Shown in pieces: positions 1 through 10,585 of a DNA stretch of 64,000 nt (positions are counted from its first letter, which is position 1; each line of letters opens with the position of its first letter). The notes under the pieces are model-generated. The model did no database searches. It was given only the letters and a program-made list of their open reading frames with translations, and was not told where the DNA came from. The DNA is from Episyrphus balteatus. Lineage: Eukaryota > Arthropoda > Insecta > Diptera > Syrphidae. The stretch is taken from contig NC_079136.1 of assembly GCF_945859705.1 (NCBI RefSeq), positions 41,821,307-41,885,306 on the forward strand. Reading direction: 5' to 3'. Position numbers and translations under genes: made by a program.

Positions 1-2888
1 AAAACGGAAATTCCCTTCGGGTAAAACTCATGATAGCTTTTAAAATTCCGGGCGGAAAACATTCCACGTGAAACTCACGATAGGATTGAATCATTCATCC
101 TGGAGGAATGAAGTTTTTTTTTTTTTTTGAATACCCAATGAATTTATGTTGATAGCGGGCTGAAAAGATGTTTTCAAGAAGTAGTACGGCGAGCATAATT
201 GAATAGTTCAAGAATATCCAAATTTGTAAAAAGAACACTTGAATATTTTTGTCATTGCATGCTTATTTTATCTAGGTGAGCTCGTATCACTGCAGTGAAA
301 GGCACTTTGAATTAACCCGAAGTAAACTATTGCCAGACATTAGAATTAAAAGAAATTGAGCTTTCTTTGATTGTATCTTTTTTTCTGATTTCGCCGGTTG
401 AAAGCAATACTCCATAATATTTGTTAAGGACTAAGGAAAATTTTATTTTCAACTGACGATTATCATAATTAAAAGAGTGTTTTTTTTTTTAGTGAAAACA
501 AAAATGATGGGTCACCCAGATGAAATTTGGTGAAATTTTCCAAGAGAAATCTGTAATTTGTCCCAAATGGTTTCGATAACAAATTGAACGTTTAAACTTA
601 AGCTCTTAGACTTTTTACACGAATCATTGGTCTCAATAGTAAAATTTTTAAATCCGTTATAGCTATTCGCTTTTGAGGGCTTTATCAATTACAAAAAGGC
701 TTACGTTTACGTACCCTCACCAGTGTTGCCCCCCCCCCCCCCCCTTTCACCTAAAATATTTGAATAGACTGCTTAGATTCTTGGTTTCTGTTACAAATGA
801 AACATATGTACCGATTTTCCGATTTTTGGTGTAACATTTTTGTCCCAGTTTTTGTGGTATTAATTCCGAATTTCATCATTTCTTAAAAAAACACCCTTTC
901 ACTGAAGATAATTTTGTAGACTTTCTATCGATTCTTATAACTCTTATAAGAAACGAAACTTTTTCACCAAATTTAAAAAATTAATAAAATTTATGTCAGC
1001 TGTTACAATACCTTTCTCACACATAACTAAACCCATCAAAGAAACACCCTTTCACCAAAAATATTTTTATGAATCCTTTGTCAATGCTTTATCTAAAACC
1101 CTCATCCCGAATTTCATCAATGTATCTTGTTTTTCACTTGGGCTTCGATAATATTTAGGACTATTGAAGTCAAAAAACAAGCATCCTTGTTTTCAATCGG
1201 CAATAACTTTTCTTAGAGCAATTGTATTGACTTATTTTTATGTCATTAGATTCAGCATCAATAAATACCTTAAAAACATGTGTCATATGATGATATTCCA
1301 CAAACAATTTTTTTTTTAACTTTATGTATTTTTGACTTTCACCCCGAAAAAACACCCTTCACCCAACTTTTTTTATAGACTTCTTTATCCTTGGTTCTTA
1401 TCCCAAAAGCAAACTTTTTGCCAAATTTCATGAGGTTAACAATTTTTTTTTTAAATGCCCATTAGGTATACCTACCTGTACTGTACGACGATTACGATAC
1501 AATTTTAAATCTTTTTACAAATAGGTATAATAATTCTATGGAGTTTGGTATTAACAGCATTATTCCATTTTTTTTTCGAAAATATGAGTTAAGTATGCAG
1601 AACTATTTAAAAAAAAATTTATTTTCGTTTGGTTTTAACAGCATAACTCTAGTTACTATCCAAAACTGGAAAAAACATTTCAGCACTATCAAGTTTATAG
1701 AACGGACATAAATTATTATGGACTCAAGAATATTTTCCGGTGTTATCTTGTGGATTGCTAGCTAATTTTGAAAAAATAATGAACAAGCGAACCTATCCTG
1801 ATATAAAACGAAACAATTTACCAAGTTTTTTTTGGCAAAAGAAGACTCCGTGTTGTCTGATATAATTTTTCAACTAGATGAAGACCCCGCAAAAACCTTT
1901 AAAATTGTCAAATATTGGTTCGGAAATCAGAAATTTAAGACAGTTGCGTAGTCAGCATAAGACCCTGACCCATTTTGGCTGAAAATCTTTTGAAATTTTT
2001 GAAGAAATTGTAAGCGCAGTAAAAAACACAAGTCTAAAAGCGATGAGCTTTGAGCTTTCCATTAAGCTGAAATACGACCGAATTTTAAAATTATTTCTTC
2101 ACAGATTTATAGATCCTATCTCGAGGCATTGTTAAAAGTGGTAGAAATTAATTCTAGTACACTCAATATATTGAAACAAAAGCCTTTTTCCAAAACGAGC
2201 AGAATTGGTCAAGTCCAAATACCAATATGATACTCTCCATTTTTGGACAATGAAGCATTTTAAAAAATTTTAAATCAGGAAAACATATGCTGGCATAATA
2301 TAGAAAAATAATCAAATAAAAACGATTTAATTCATTTAAAGAACAGTAAGTTTTAAACAACATTCTCAAAAAAGACAAAACATTTGACCACTTTTGCTCG
2401 TCACTGTAACTCCTTTTTCTAAAATTATGTTTGATCATAATGACATAACTCCAACTTGTGCTGTATTGACCAAGGAAAAATTCTTAAACTTTTAGATAAG
2501 TGTTTGGTCAAAACAGCACAACTCAGTCCCTTTGCTTTTTTGATCAATGACGGAAATTACGGGAAATACTTTAATCGATTGATTCGTTTAAAAAACAAAA
2601 GTAAAGAGCGGTAAGTCCGAAAAATTTAAATTCTTAAAAAAAAGAACTAATTCCAATTTGGCACTAAGGACACAACTCGAAATAATCTTATTCTTGTTTG
2701 GTCAAAACGACATATGTCAATAAAAACATAATAAAAACGCGTAAATATTAATATTTAAAAAAAAATTGCATCCCAATATACTTCTTGTATTAAATAAAAC
2801 TGGATTTTAAAATGCATTTATCTCAAAACGGCGATTTTGGACTTATGCCGTTAATACCAAACTAGATAGAATTTAGAATTGAAAAATT
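1..2888. other. Non-coding AT-rich DNA, probably intron of the homeobox gene
   Basis: No convincing coding frame is present. The stretch probably belongs to the intron upstream of the homeobox exon at 3117. Visible structure is limited to a run of 16 C at 729-744 and a short phrase resembling ACACCCTTTCACC that recurs near 741, 893, 1042 and 1347, which suggests an old degenerate repeat. Phrases around 'acataactc' and 'cacaactc' also recur between 2440 and 2680. Confidence 0.5.
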
Positions 2889-2898
2889 AAAAAAAAAA
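2889..2898 (-). terminator. RNA polymerase III terminator of tRNA-Ala
   Basis: Ten consecutive T on the minus strand begin nine bases after the tRNA discriminator base, the usual Pol III stop signal. Confidence 0.75.
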
Positions 2899-2907
2899 TA
2901 ACTATCT

Positions 2908-2980
2908 TGGAGATGCGGGGCATCGATCCCCGTACCTCTCACATGCTAAGCGAGCGCTCTACCATCTGAGCTACATCCCC
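2908..2980 (-). tRNA. tRNA-Ala (anticodon AGC)
   Basis: Read on the minus strand, 73 nt fold into a full cloverleaf. The acceptor stem is GGGGATG/CATCTCC with one G-U pair. The D arm is GCTC/GAGC, the anticodon stem CTCGC/GTGAG with loop TTAGCAT (anticodon AGC), and the T arm CGGGG/CCCCG. The discriminator base is A and no CCA is encoded. No intron is seen. It lies antisense within the apparent intron of the homeobox gene. An oligo-T run follows it directly. Confidence 0.96.
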
Positions 2981-3116
2981 ATGTGTAAATTGTGGTGTCA
3001 AATGACAATGATGTATATTTTCAACAATAATTTGGAATCAGCATCAGTTGTATAAAATCTGAAAATTAATTTGTAAATTATTTATAACTTTGTTTTTTTT
3101 GTTCGTATATTTTCAG

Positions 3117-3227
3117 GTAAAAGTTTGGTTTCAAAATCGCCGAATGAAATGGAAACGCATCGTCTTAGAAGAACGAATTGGAATTCCTCGAACAACAAAA
3201 TCTGGACGAAAATCAAATACCTACTAA
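3117..3227 (+). CDS. Last exon of a homeobox transcription factor (end of homeodomain, Barx-like tail)
   Basis: A pyrimidine-rich tract and TTTCAG acceptor precede an open frame of 36 codons and a TAA. It begins with VKVWFQNRRMKWKR, the core of homeodomain helix 3, including W48, F49, Q50, N51 and R53. The intron falls between homeodomain positions 44 and 45, a site shared by many NK/BarH-type homeobox genes. A 22-residue tail follows (IVLEE...TKSGRKSNTY). Its spacing of V-L, T-K, G-R and K-S/N resembles the end of Barx proteins, so a BARX-class gene (fly CG11085-like) is my best guess. The rest of the homeodomain and the N-terminus must lie left of the window. The subclass is uncertain because helices 1 and 2 are not visible. 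Confidence 0.85.
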   Translation, partial: VKVWFQNRRMKWKRIVLEERIGIPRTTKSGRKSNTY

Positions 3228-3354
3228 TTAGTAAAAAAAAAAACACATAATTATTGGAATTTCATAAGAAATACAAAGAAAAACTATTTATTACTTACAC
3301 CTTTTAAATATTAAAAATACCAAAAAACAAAAAAAAAAATCTGAAATATAAATC

Positions 3355-3376
3355 AATAAACAATAAACAAAAAAAT
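3355..3376 (+). promoter_or_regulatory. Poly(A) signals of the homeobox gene
   Basis: Two AATAAA hexamers at 3355-3360 and 3362-3367 lie about 130 bp after the stop codon, in A-rich DNA. They are plausible 3' end signals for the + strand gene. Confidence 0.5.
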
Positions 3377-3882
3377 AAAAATTACTTTGTTTTAAGGAGA
3401 GGAAGAATGTGTTTCTATGTTAGTGAATCTGTTTCTGTGTTAGAGTTAAGAAGAGTTCGAAAATTCCATTAAAGGACCATTAAGCTTTCTTTTACTTTCC
3501 TTATTTTTGAAATTAGTGTAATTTATTACTTGGAACCTTGAAATTCAAAACACAAAAGCCGTCAAGACTTTTACAAATTCAGTTAATTCTTTTGGTGGAA
3601 GTCTTAGGCTCTTGGCAGTTTGGAGGAAATATCCAACACATAGCAAAAAGCTGGGCTTATTGCTCCTTTTTCTTATACCAAAACCCTTTAGGTCCATAAA
3701 ATAAAAACAGCTTTTAATAATTATCTTTTCTTTTTCAATTTTATTTAATAAAAAATAGTATTTCCGTTACAAAATGTTACGGCGAACATAAATTAAAAAA
3801 ATTTAAAAAGAAGACAAAAAGAATTTTAAACCTTTTGTATTTACAAAACCTAATTTACTGACAAAAAAAAACCTTAAAAAAT

Positions 3883-5155
3883 CTACAACCTCTTCTTCTT
3901 GTTTGACTTATTAAAGTCTTTTTTCTTCATTTGTTTCATCTGCCCCAACTGCTTAATATCTTTAGCTGCTTCAACTTTCAAAGCATTCTTAGCCGTTCCA
4001 ACTGGCTTTTTAGATGTTTTTTCTTTCAAGACTTGTTTCGATTTTTTAATTCCACCAACATTTGTCTTTCTTTTCAGTAACTCAGCTTCACGGTCAACTT
4101 TTTTATTAGGTTTGGTTACTTTCTTTGAAGGTTTCTTTTCTTTTTCTTCTTCAACATCATCTTCAAGACCATAATCTTCTTCATCTGAAGTCGACACATC
4201 TTCATCGACACCAGTTGGAATGAATTCTTCATCGTCTGATGAAGCTTCTTCCTGCAGTGTATTATCAAGAAGGTCCTTCAATTCGATTATCTTTTTTCCT
4301 TTTGTCTTTTTCGATTTCTTCGAATCAACTTCGACGACTTTCTCTTCAGTTTGTTTGCGTTTTTTAAGTAAAACTGTGCTACCCGGTTCGGGTGCCTTGA
4401 CAGAAGCAGACTTTTTCTTATTTTTAGTCTCTTTCTCCTCGACAGATTGAATATTTGGTTTGACTGTAAAATTATCAAAATCAATTCCCAAATGGGCATA
4501 TTTTTCCTTGAGTTTCTCAAGCTTTCGAATGCTTGAAGCAATTCTCTTTTGATAAGCTTCATCAGTCCAATTATTATGCTCAATATTTCTCTTTTGGATT
4601 GACGCAGTTTTGCCAGAAACATAAATTGGCTTTCCAACTTTGTTTACAACTTTCCTAACTGACGACTTAAAATAATTATAATTTTGTTGCTCTGGTGGAA
4701 TATATTGAGCCTTAACCAATTTCTGAAACATTAAATAATTGTCCATTGTTTGGGCGGCAACTTCGGCGACTTGTGGATATTCGAATTCGACAAAGGCAAA
4801 GCCTTTGCTGCCACCGGTACGAGTGGATCGAGCCAACCGTAACCGGGTAACGGTGCCAAATTGTTCAAAGTAACTTTTTAGCTGTTCCTCAAAGAAACCA
4901 TGAGGCAAATGTCGAATACAAACAACACCACGCTGCCGATCGATGCGAGATTTGATTTTTTTCATTTTTTTATCCAACTGCGAGATTAAAAAATAGAAGT
5001 GATAAAAAGAAACACATTTTCATATATTTATTAAAGTTTACCTGTCCGGAGATAGCAAGTTGCTCTTCTTCAGGTCCAGCTGAGGCATCTTTGGCTGCTG
5101 CTGCTGGAGGAGTTGCTGTTTTAGCTTGTTTTTTAGATTTTTTAACTGGTGGCAT
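3883..5155 (-). CDS. NIFK: NIFK-like nucleolar RNA-binding protein (MKI67 FHA-interacting family), join of 5155-5042 and 4977-3883
   Basis: Two exons on the minus strand (5155-5042 and 4977-3883) are separated by a 64-bp GT-AG intron and give a 402-residue protein. The N-terminus is Lys/Ala rich. One RRM spans about residues 55-133, with RNP2 VCIRHL and RNP1 KGFAFVEF. The flanking LPHGFFEEQLKSYFEQFGTV and TMDNYL segments are hallmarks of the NIFK family (human NIFK, yeast Nop15, fly CG6937). The C-terminal half is low complexity, with acidic runs (EEASSDDEEF, DVEEEKEKK) and Lys-rich stretches ending in NKKKRL, typical of nucleolar proteins. Members bind pre-rRNA and act in 60S subunit maturation; that role is inferred from the family. 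The start at 5155 is the first ATG of the exon and makes the splice phase-0. The second exon is also open from a TTG, but splicing explains it better. Confidence 0.92.
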
Positions 5156-6376
5156 TTTGTGTGTATTTTTATTTAATATTTATAAAACAGAATTAAACTA
5201 AAATTGAATGAATTGAAAAAAGACTGGGAATCAAACAAGAAAACAACACGTGCGAGGGTCAGAAATCGTTGATTTTGACAAAAGCAAAACGAAGAAGTAA
5301 AAAATGACGTTTGATGTGTTTTGGAGTTCAGGCGAAGAGTTGTTTGTTTTTTTTTTTTTTAAGAAAAGGTAAGGTAGTGTGATACTTTAAGCTGGAAACG
5401 CAATGACGCTGTGAGTGTAGGAGGTAAGGCTGCCTAATTTTTGGTGCATGTCATCGGGATCGTTTTGCCCAAGTAAAAATTTTCTAGAAAATACCTACCT
5501 ATTATAAATGATGTGAAAAGGTCAAAAGCCTGTTTCGGCTAGAGTTTAAAAGGAGTTCGGATTTTTTTTTATAGATATCTCTTTTTTATAGATATACTGT
5601 ACTAGACCTATTAACAATGGAAAATAGGGCGCGATCGAAGGTCTGCGACTTGAGGTGAAAATTATTTCATCCAAATTTGTATGAGATCATCTCATTTTTA
5701 CTAATGGAAAACTAGTAATTACGAAAACTACAGGTCTTCGCGATCGCATATTCCGACACAGGACTGCAAAAAAGATCGATCTAAATTTTAGCTCCCATCC
5801 AAATTTTCTTAAAAATTTAGATATAGAAATAACTTTTGTTTCCTACTAAACATATTTGAGGCTATGAGAACAAAAGTGGCGTAACCCATTTTTTTTTTTC
5901 AAAAATGAGTTTTTCATAAAAACTTGGTCTCGCAATATATCTATTTTAACAGCCATAGTTTAAAGAAATTTTAAATGTCAAAAATTAATCGAAATCCATA
6001 ATATTCACTACTTAAATCCAAAATCTTAAATCCAATTTTTTTAAATTCAATCTCGTTCAATCCAAATAAATTTAAACTTCTCTCTGTTTAACTTTATAAA
6101 TCCAGATGTAAAATTAATTTTCACAGTGCTCAGTTGTTTTGACAAGTATTTTGAAAAATAAAGATAAATGCAAATTATACAAAATTTACCCGACAAACTA
6201 TTTTGGTTCTATAAAGCTTTACAGATGCAATTGTTGCTTCTGTAAAGCATTATAGAAGCAAAATTGTTAGTAGGGTATGGAACTAACACATAATTTATTT
6301 TGGGTGCATAATTTGAACAAAACATTAAATCCTTGGATTAATTTATCAAATTGAGATTTTCAGTGTTTGAATTCGA
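5156..6376. other. Intergenic DNA upstream of the NIFK-like gene
   Basis: No gene is seen. It holds the presumed promoter of the minus-strand NIFK-like gene just above 5155. There is an imperfect inverted pair built on GCGATCG around 5632 and 5743, and a small hairpin formed by TTGCTTCTGTAAAGC and its partner near 6200-6265. Otherwise it is AT-rich. Confidence 0.45.
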
Positions 6377-6875
6377 TACTACGTTTCCACCTACCCTAAT
6401 ACTACGTTTCCACCTACCCTAAATCCGAGATTTAGCTAAGTAGATTTAGCACAAATCTCGAGTTTTATTCTAAATCTCGGATTGAAAGTAGGTGAAAATC
6501 TTAGATTTAGGGTAGCTGAACCCAAATCTGAGATTTAGCGAAGTAGATTTAAAATAAATCTCGAGATTGCCTTTGCGCGGCAGTCACCTTGGCGTGGTGC
6601 ATAGGCTGGAGTTTCAAAGATTCATCTGACCTGTTGATTTGGAGCAATCTAAATTGACAGTGATTTTGAGGAGTTACGACTAAGAACTGCCACCCCTAAT
6701 CCAGGGTGTTACGTAACCGTGCCTATTGGATGGTTTGCAGCCAGGGGTATCCGGCTGTATTCTAACGGTGCCTCTTTGAAACCGGGTCGAATCAAAGTGT
6801 AACCAAGACCTTACCATATTATGCGGAGCTCTAATATGGCGGACCTACCTTTCTCTAGCTACTCGTGGGATTTAT

Positions 6876-8444
6876 ATGTCTAAAAAATATAACAACAATA
6901 AAAACTATAAAAAATTCCTCATTGAGCGGGATGCCACCGCGGATGAAATTGCGGATCGGATGGAGAGAAATCTTCATGGAGACGATTCGAGACCGAGAAG
7001 TAGTAAGGACCACAGGAGAAAACCTCCTAGGGACGAACGAAACCGGGCAGATAGAAGAGAAGCATCTACTTCAAGTCGAAGGAGAACACCTCCTAGACGA
7101 AGAGAAAATGCTACTCGAACTACATCCTCTACTCGCCAAGAGAGAACACCTCCCAGGCGATCTAGAGATGTAGCCAAAGCCAAAGATGGCACCAGGGATA
7201 GGAACACCCCATCCTCAAAATCAGCTTCCGAAAAATGCCAAAAGAAGCCAAGCAGAAGCCAGAAGGCAAAAGATAGAGTTCTTCCGAAACGGGGCGAACC
7301 AGGTGGCCTGGATGATCCCTTCAGGAAGGGTCTAAGTGGAGCGGCTACAAGGCGGTACCTCGATCTTTTGGCGGAAGGGAAAACCCCTGAAGAAGCCAAA
7401 AGGAGGGTGGAGGAAAGGAGAGCTGAGCTTTTAGCTGAGTCCCTCAAAAGCCAGGGCCAAGGTAAGAGGAAAAATCACCATATTACCCCTCCCCAAAGGC
7501 AAGAGGTGAAAAAACCAAGATTGGGCAACTCAGCAGAAGCGGGATCAAACACCGCGCTGAATACTAGCAAGAGACCACTGTCGTACGCCAATACCACCAA
7601 AAGCGTAAGGATAGCTATTCTACCAAAAGAATATCCTGACGCAACTCTTGGTACCGATGAACTGACAGCACTCGAGGAGGCGATCATTGAGGAAGTGTCT
7701 TTAGGCTGGAAACATAAGCTACAGTTTAACGGGATTCACTTTAAAACAGGCCTGCTCGTTGTAGACTGTGCTGGTCAACAAACAGCGGACTGGCTTAAAG
7801 AGAAAGCCGCAAGACTTAGCACTTGGAAGGGCACTGCTCTGGTTGCATGCTTGGGAGAAAACATTCCCAAGTTGCATACCATAACTATGTTCCTTCCAAG
7901 AAGTAAGGATCAGGAGGACCAGAAATCTTTAGCCCTGATTGAAGCTCAAAATGATGGACTTTGTGTTAAAGCATGGAAAATCATCAAGAGCAAGGCGGAA
8001 GGCAAAGGCAAACTACTGGTGGCAAAGATCGACACCAATTCTGCCAAAACCATTACAAATGCAGGTCATGAACTGCATTTTAAGTTCGGGAAAATCCCCA
8101 TAACTGGCCTCAGGAAAAATAATGTAGAGGCAAACACACACCATCAAGGTAATGACCCAACTACCTCTGACTCCACAGACCAACCTCCAACCACCAACCA
8201 AACCCCAAAAACCCCCCATCCAATAAATCCTATTCCCTTACCACCACCACCACCACCACCCCCTCCAAGTATTCCCGTAGTACAGGTAAACCAAGTTGCC
8301 GAGATGGAGAAAGGCTCAGTGAACGGTGAAGATGAGGGCATGGACCTCTCTCCGTTACGAGTGAGCCCGGATGAAGCGCTTCCAACTGAAGAGGAGGAAG
8401 AACATCTGCTTGCAGATGAAGGGGCATTCGCCCCGATTCTGTAA
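6876..8444 (+). CDS. LINE ORF1 protein, 522 aa, RS-rich, DUF4780-like
   Basis: This is an open frame of 522 codons. Residues 40-110 are rich in Arg/Ser/Pro, with repeats of the type RRTPPRR and RERTPPRR, probably nucleic-acid binding. Residues 150-185 form a charged helical segment. From about residue 236 to 415 there is a DUF4780-like region, starting near SVRIAILPKEYP and containing FKTGLLVVDCAGQQTADWL, a domain frequent in insect LINE and transposon proteins. A run of ten prolines lies near residue 455, followed by an acidic tail. No CCHC knuckle is seen, unlike many LINE ORF1 proteins. The protein probably coats element RNA, by analogy with the class. The stop is 5 bp before the ORF2 ATG. 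Confidence 0.85.
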   Translation: MSKKYNNNKNYKKFLIERDATADEIADRMERNLHGDDSRPRSSKDHRRKPPRDERNRADRREASTSSRRRTPPRRRENATRTTSSTRQERTPPRRSRDVAKAKDGTRDRNTPSSKSASEKCQKKPSRSQKAKDRVLPKRGEPGGLDDPFRKGLSGAATRRYLDLLAEGKTPEEAKRRVEERRAELLAESLKSQGQGKRKNHHITPPQRQEVKKPRLGNSAEAGSNTALNTSKRPLSYANTTKSVRIAILPKEYPDATLGTDELTALEEAIIEEVSLGWKHKLQFNGIHFKTGLLVVDCAGQQTADWLKEKAARLSTWKGTALVACLGENIPKLHTITMFLPRSKDQEDQKSLALIEAQNDGLCVKAWKIIKSKAEGKGKLLVAKIDTNSAKTITNAGHELHFKFGKIPITGLRKNNVEANTHHQGNDPTTSDSTDQPPTTNQTPKTPHPINPIPLPPPPPPPPPSIPVVQVNQVAEMEKGSVNGEDEGMDLSPLRVSPDEALPTEEEEEHLLADEGAFAPIL

Positions 8445-8449
8445 GCAAA

Positions 8450-10495
8450 ATGACCGGACGCGGGATCAGTGCCAGGCTAGCCCAAGTTAACGTCCACCAT
8501 GCTAAAGCGGCTTCGGCTGTCATAGCAAGGAAATTCACGGCGGATAACCTGGGGTTAGTGCTGATCCAAGAACCCTGGATTAACGGGGGTCAAGTAAGGG
8601 GCCTAACAAGTAAGGACTCCAATTTAATATGGGACACGAGAAGCACCTCGCCCAGAACATGCATAATGATCAGAAATAATATAAATTTTATATGTCTTTC
8701 AGAATTTATGACGCGGGACCTTGTTCCAATACAAGCCCAGATATACATCGAGGACAATCCCTGCACGATGGTTGTAGCTGCAGCATACTTTGCGGGTGAT
8801 GATGACGACATACCGCCTGCTGAAGTACAGAAGCTGGTTGACTACTGCAACAATAAAAAACTACCGTTGTTGGTTGGATGCGACGCCAACGCTCACCATA
8901 CTACGTGGGGTAGTTCCGATATTAATCAAAGGGGTGAGTACCTTTTAAATTTTATTATCGAAAAAAATCTAGATACATTCAATGTAGGGAATACCCCAAC
9001 TTTTGTAACTAGAACTAGAAACGAAGTGTTAGACTTGACATTCGGAACCCCGAATGTAAGCAGCTTAATAAGGGATTGGAAAGTTTCCAACGAACCCTCA
9101 CTGTCTGATCATAGAATAATAACGTTTAACCTTGAAGGCCTTCAAACAGAGAATACCTCTGGAAGAAATTCAAGAAAAACGAACTGGAATATCTACAAAA
9201 CTGCTCTAAAGAGCAACCTTGAACAAATTGGTCCAGCTAGAACGACAACAAGTCACTATGAGTTGGAGCAAATAGTTAATGAGGTCAGTGGGGCAATAAA
9301 TGAGGCGTTCGAACTCAGTTGCCCTATAAAGCCCATGAAAAGACAGAAAGATGCACCTTGGTGGAACAAAAATCTGTCAAAACTAAGATCCAGTGTAAGA
9401 AAACTCTTTAATGAGGCGAAAAGAACCGGAGAGTGGAATCAGTACAGGACAGAACTGACTAACTACAGCAAAGAAATAAGAAGAGTCAAAAGAAACAGTT
9501 TTAGGACCTTCTGTGAGAGTATCTCCTCTACTCCTGCTGCAGCAAGACTGCATAAAGCACTAGCAAAAGAAAAAACTATAAAATCGCTAGCTCTGCGTAA
9601 ACCGGACGGCAGTTTTACTGAAAACGAAGAGCAAAAGTCAACACTGTTACTAAACACTCATTTTCCGGGAAGCTCTCCACTGATAGGCCTCCAAATAGGA
9701 ACTGGAGCAGGAATATTTGGGCCTAGAACCAAAATTTCCATTCCAATGGGACAGTTTCCTAGCATTTTTCAAGCGGAAATCAACGCTATAGATAAATGTG
9801 CAGAACGTAATCTCGAAAGAAAATACAAAAACCAAAACATTGCCATCATGTCTGATAGCCAGGCCGCACTTAAAGCTATAAACTCATACGCCATCAACTC
9901 CAAACTCGTATGGGAATGTGTGAAGAAGCTGAACGAGCTTGGCAAGGCAAATAAAATAACACTGTACTGGGTTCCCGGACATGTTGGAGTACAAGGGAAC
10001 GAAGTAGCAGACTCCTTAGCAAAAGCAGGTGCAACCGCACCTCTTATGGGCCCAGAACCATATTGCGGAATTGGAGACAGCACGATCAAACAAATGATAA
10101 AAACCGATGAGGAGGCCAAACGAACTAAAATTTGGAAAGAGACTCCTAAACTCAGACAGGCGAAATCACTACTTGGGAATTACAACCAAAAAAGATTTAA
10201 AACCTGCATTAACCTGAGTAGAAACAACCTGAGAATAATAACAGGGATCCTTACAGGCCACTGCAAGCTGAGAAAACACCTCAACAACATTGGCCTGGCA
10301 GACAGTGCCACCTGTAGATTCTGCAACAATAATGAAGAGACGCCAGAACACATACTGGGCAACTGTGAAGCACTAATGCACAATCGACACAGATACCTGG
10401 GCCAGCACCAGGTAACAAGTAAAGATCTACCGTCGATAGAAATACTCCAGTTAATCAAATACCTAAAAAGTATCAAACTGGAGACTGTACTGTAA
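8450..10495 (+). CDS. LINE ORF2 with endonuclease fused to RNase H, reverse transcriptase deleted (681 aa)
   Basis: Residues 1-225 are an APE-type endonuclease with expected catalytic positions: N14, E41 (LIQEPW), D145/N147/H150 (GCDANAHH) and S219-D220-H221. Residues 226-408 match the linker before RT in LOA-type proteins, ending in LNTHFPGS. The frame then jumps near residue 410 (about nt 9680) into RNase H. There E443 (FQAEINAI), D469 (SDSQAAL) and D521 (GNEVADSLAKAG) are kept, but the TDGS segment with the first catalytic Asp is missing. A C-terminal Cys/His region (CRFCNNNEETPEHIL) is intact. No RT motif (YADD, PQG) remains. Several hundred codons are absent compared with full-length relatives, yet the frame is unbroken. 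It would be expected to nick DNA but not copy RNA, and its RNase H is probably inactive. Confidence 0.88.
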   Translation: MTGRGISARLAQVNVHHAKAASAVIARKFTADNLGLVLIQEPWINGGQVRGLTSKDSNLIWDTRSTSPRTCIMIRNNINFICLSEFMTRDLVPIQAQIYIEDNPCTMVVAAAYFAGDDDDIPPAEVQKLVDYCNNKKLPLLVGCDANAHHTTWGSSDINQRGEYLLNFIIEKNLDTFNVGNTPTFVTRTRNEVLDLTFGTPNVSSLIRDWKVSNEPSLSDHRIITFNLEGLQTENTSGRNSRKTNWNIYKTALKSNLEQIGPARTTTSHYELEQIVNEVSGAINEAFELSCPIKPMKRQKDAPWWNKNLSKLRSSVRKLFNEAKRTGEWNQYRTELTNYSKEIRRVKRNSFRTFCESISSTPAAARLHKALAKEKTIKSLALRKPDGSFTENEEQKSTLLLNTHFPGSSPLIGLQIGTGAGIFGPRTKISIPMGQFPSIFQAEINAIDKCAERNLERKYKNQNIAIMSDSQAALKAINSYAINSKLVWECVKKLNELGKANKITLYWVPGHVGVQGNEVADSLAKAGATAPLMGPEPYCGIGDSTIKQMIKTDEEAKRTKIWKETPKLRQAKSLLGNYNQKRFKTCINLSRNNLRIITGILTGHCKLRKHLNNIGLADSATCRFCNNNEETPEHILGNCEALMHNRHRYLGQHQVTSKDLPSIEILQLIKYLKSIKLETVL

Positions 10496-10566
10496 GTAGT
10501 TAATTGCAGCCAAATTTGGGGGCACAATAGACCTTTAAGGTCGCAGTGCAACTTTCCCCCACAACA

Positions 10567-10585
10567 CATTCATTCATTCATTCAT
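10567..10585 (+). repeat. CATT microsatellite tail of the LINE
   Basis: About 4.75 units of CATT end the element, directly followed by MITE sequence. Simple-repeat 3' tails rather than poly(A) are known from the LOA and I groups. Confidence 0.7.

Larger units (their letters stand above)
6569..10585 (+). mobile_element. LOA-like non-LTR retrotransposon with internally deleted ORF2
   Basis: A 4.0-kb insertion is defined on both sides by MITE sequence. It has a 5' UTR of about 300 bp, two intact ORFs separated by 5 bp, a short 3' UTR and a tail of CATT repeats instead of poly(A). ORF1 has a DUF4780-like region, and ORF2 has an APE-type endonuclease plus RNase H. Both are known from the LOA group of insect LINEs. 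Base composition is clearly less AT-rich than the surroundings, consistent with a recent arrival. The RT domain is missing, so it cannot retrotranspose unaided. Confidence 0.85.

Noticed and set aside
3899..4637. Frames overlapping the NIFK-like exon on both strands
   Set aside because: They are shadows of a Lys/Glu-rich coding exon in other frames.
4970..5155. Separate 61-residue protein MPPVKKSKKQ...
   Set aside because: The first 38 codons are exon 1 of the NIFK-like gene; the remainder is translated intron.
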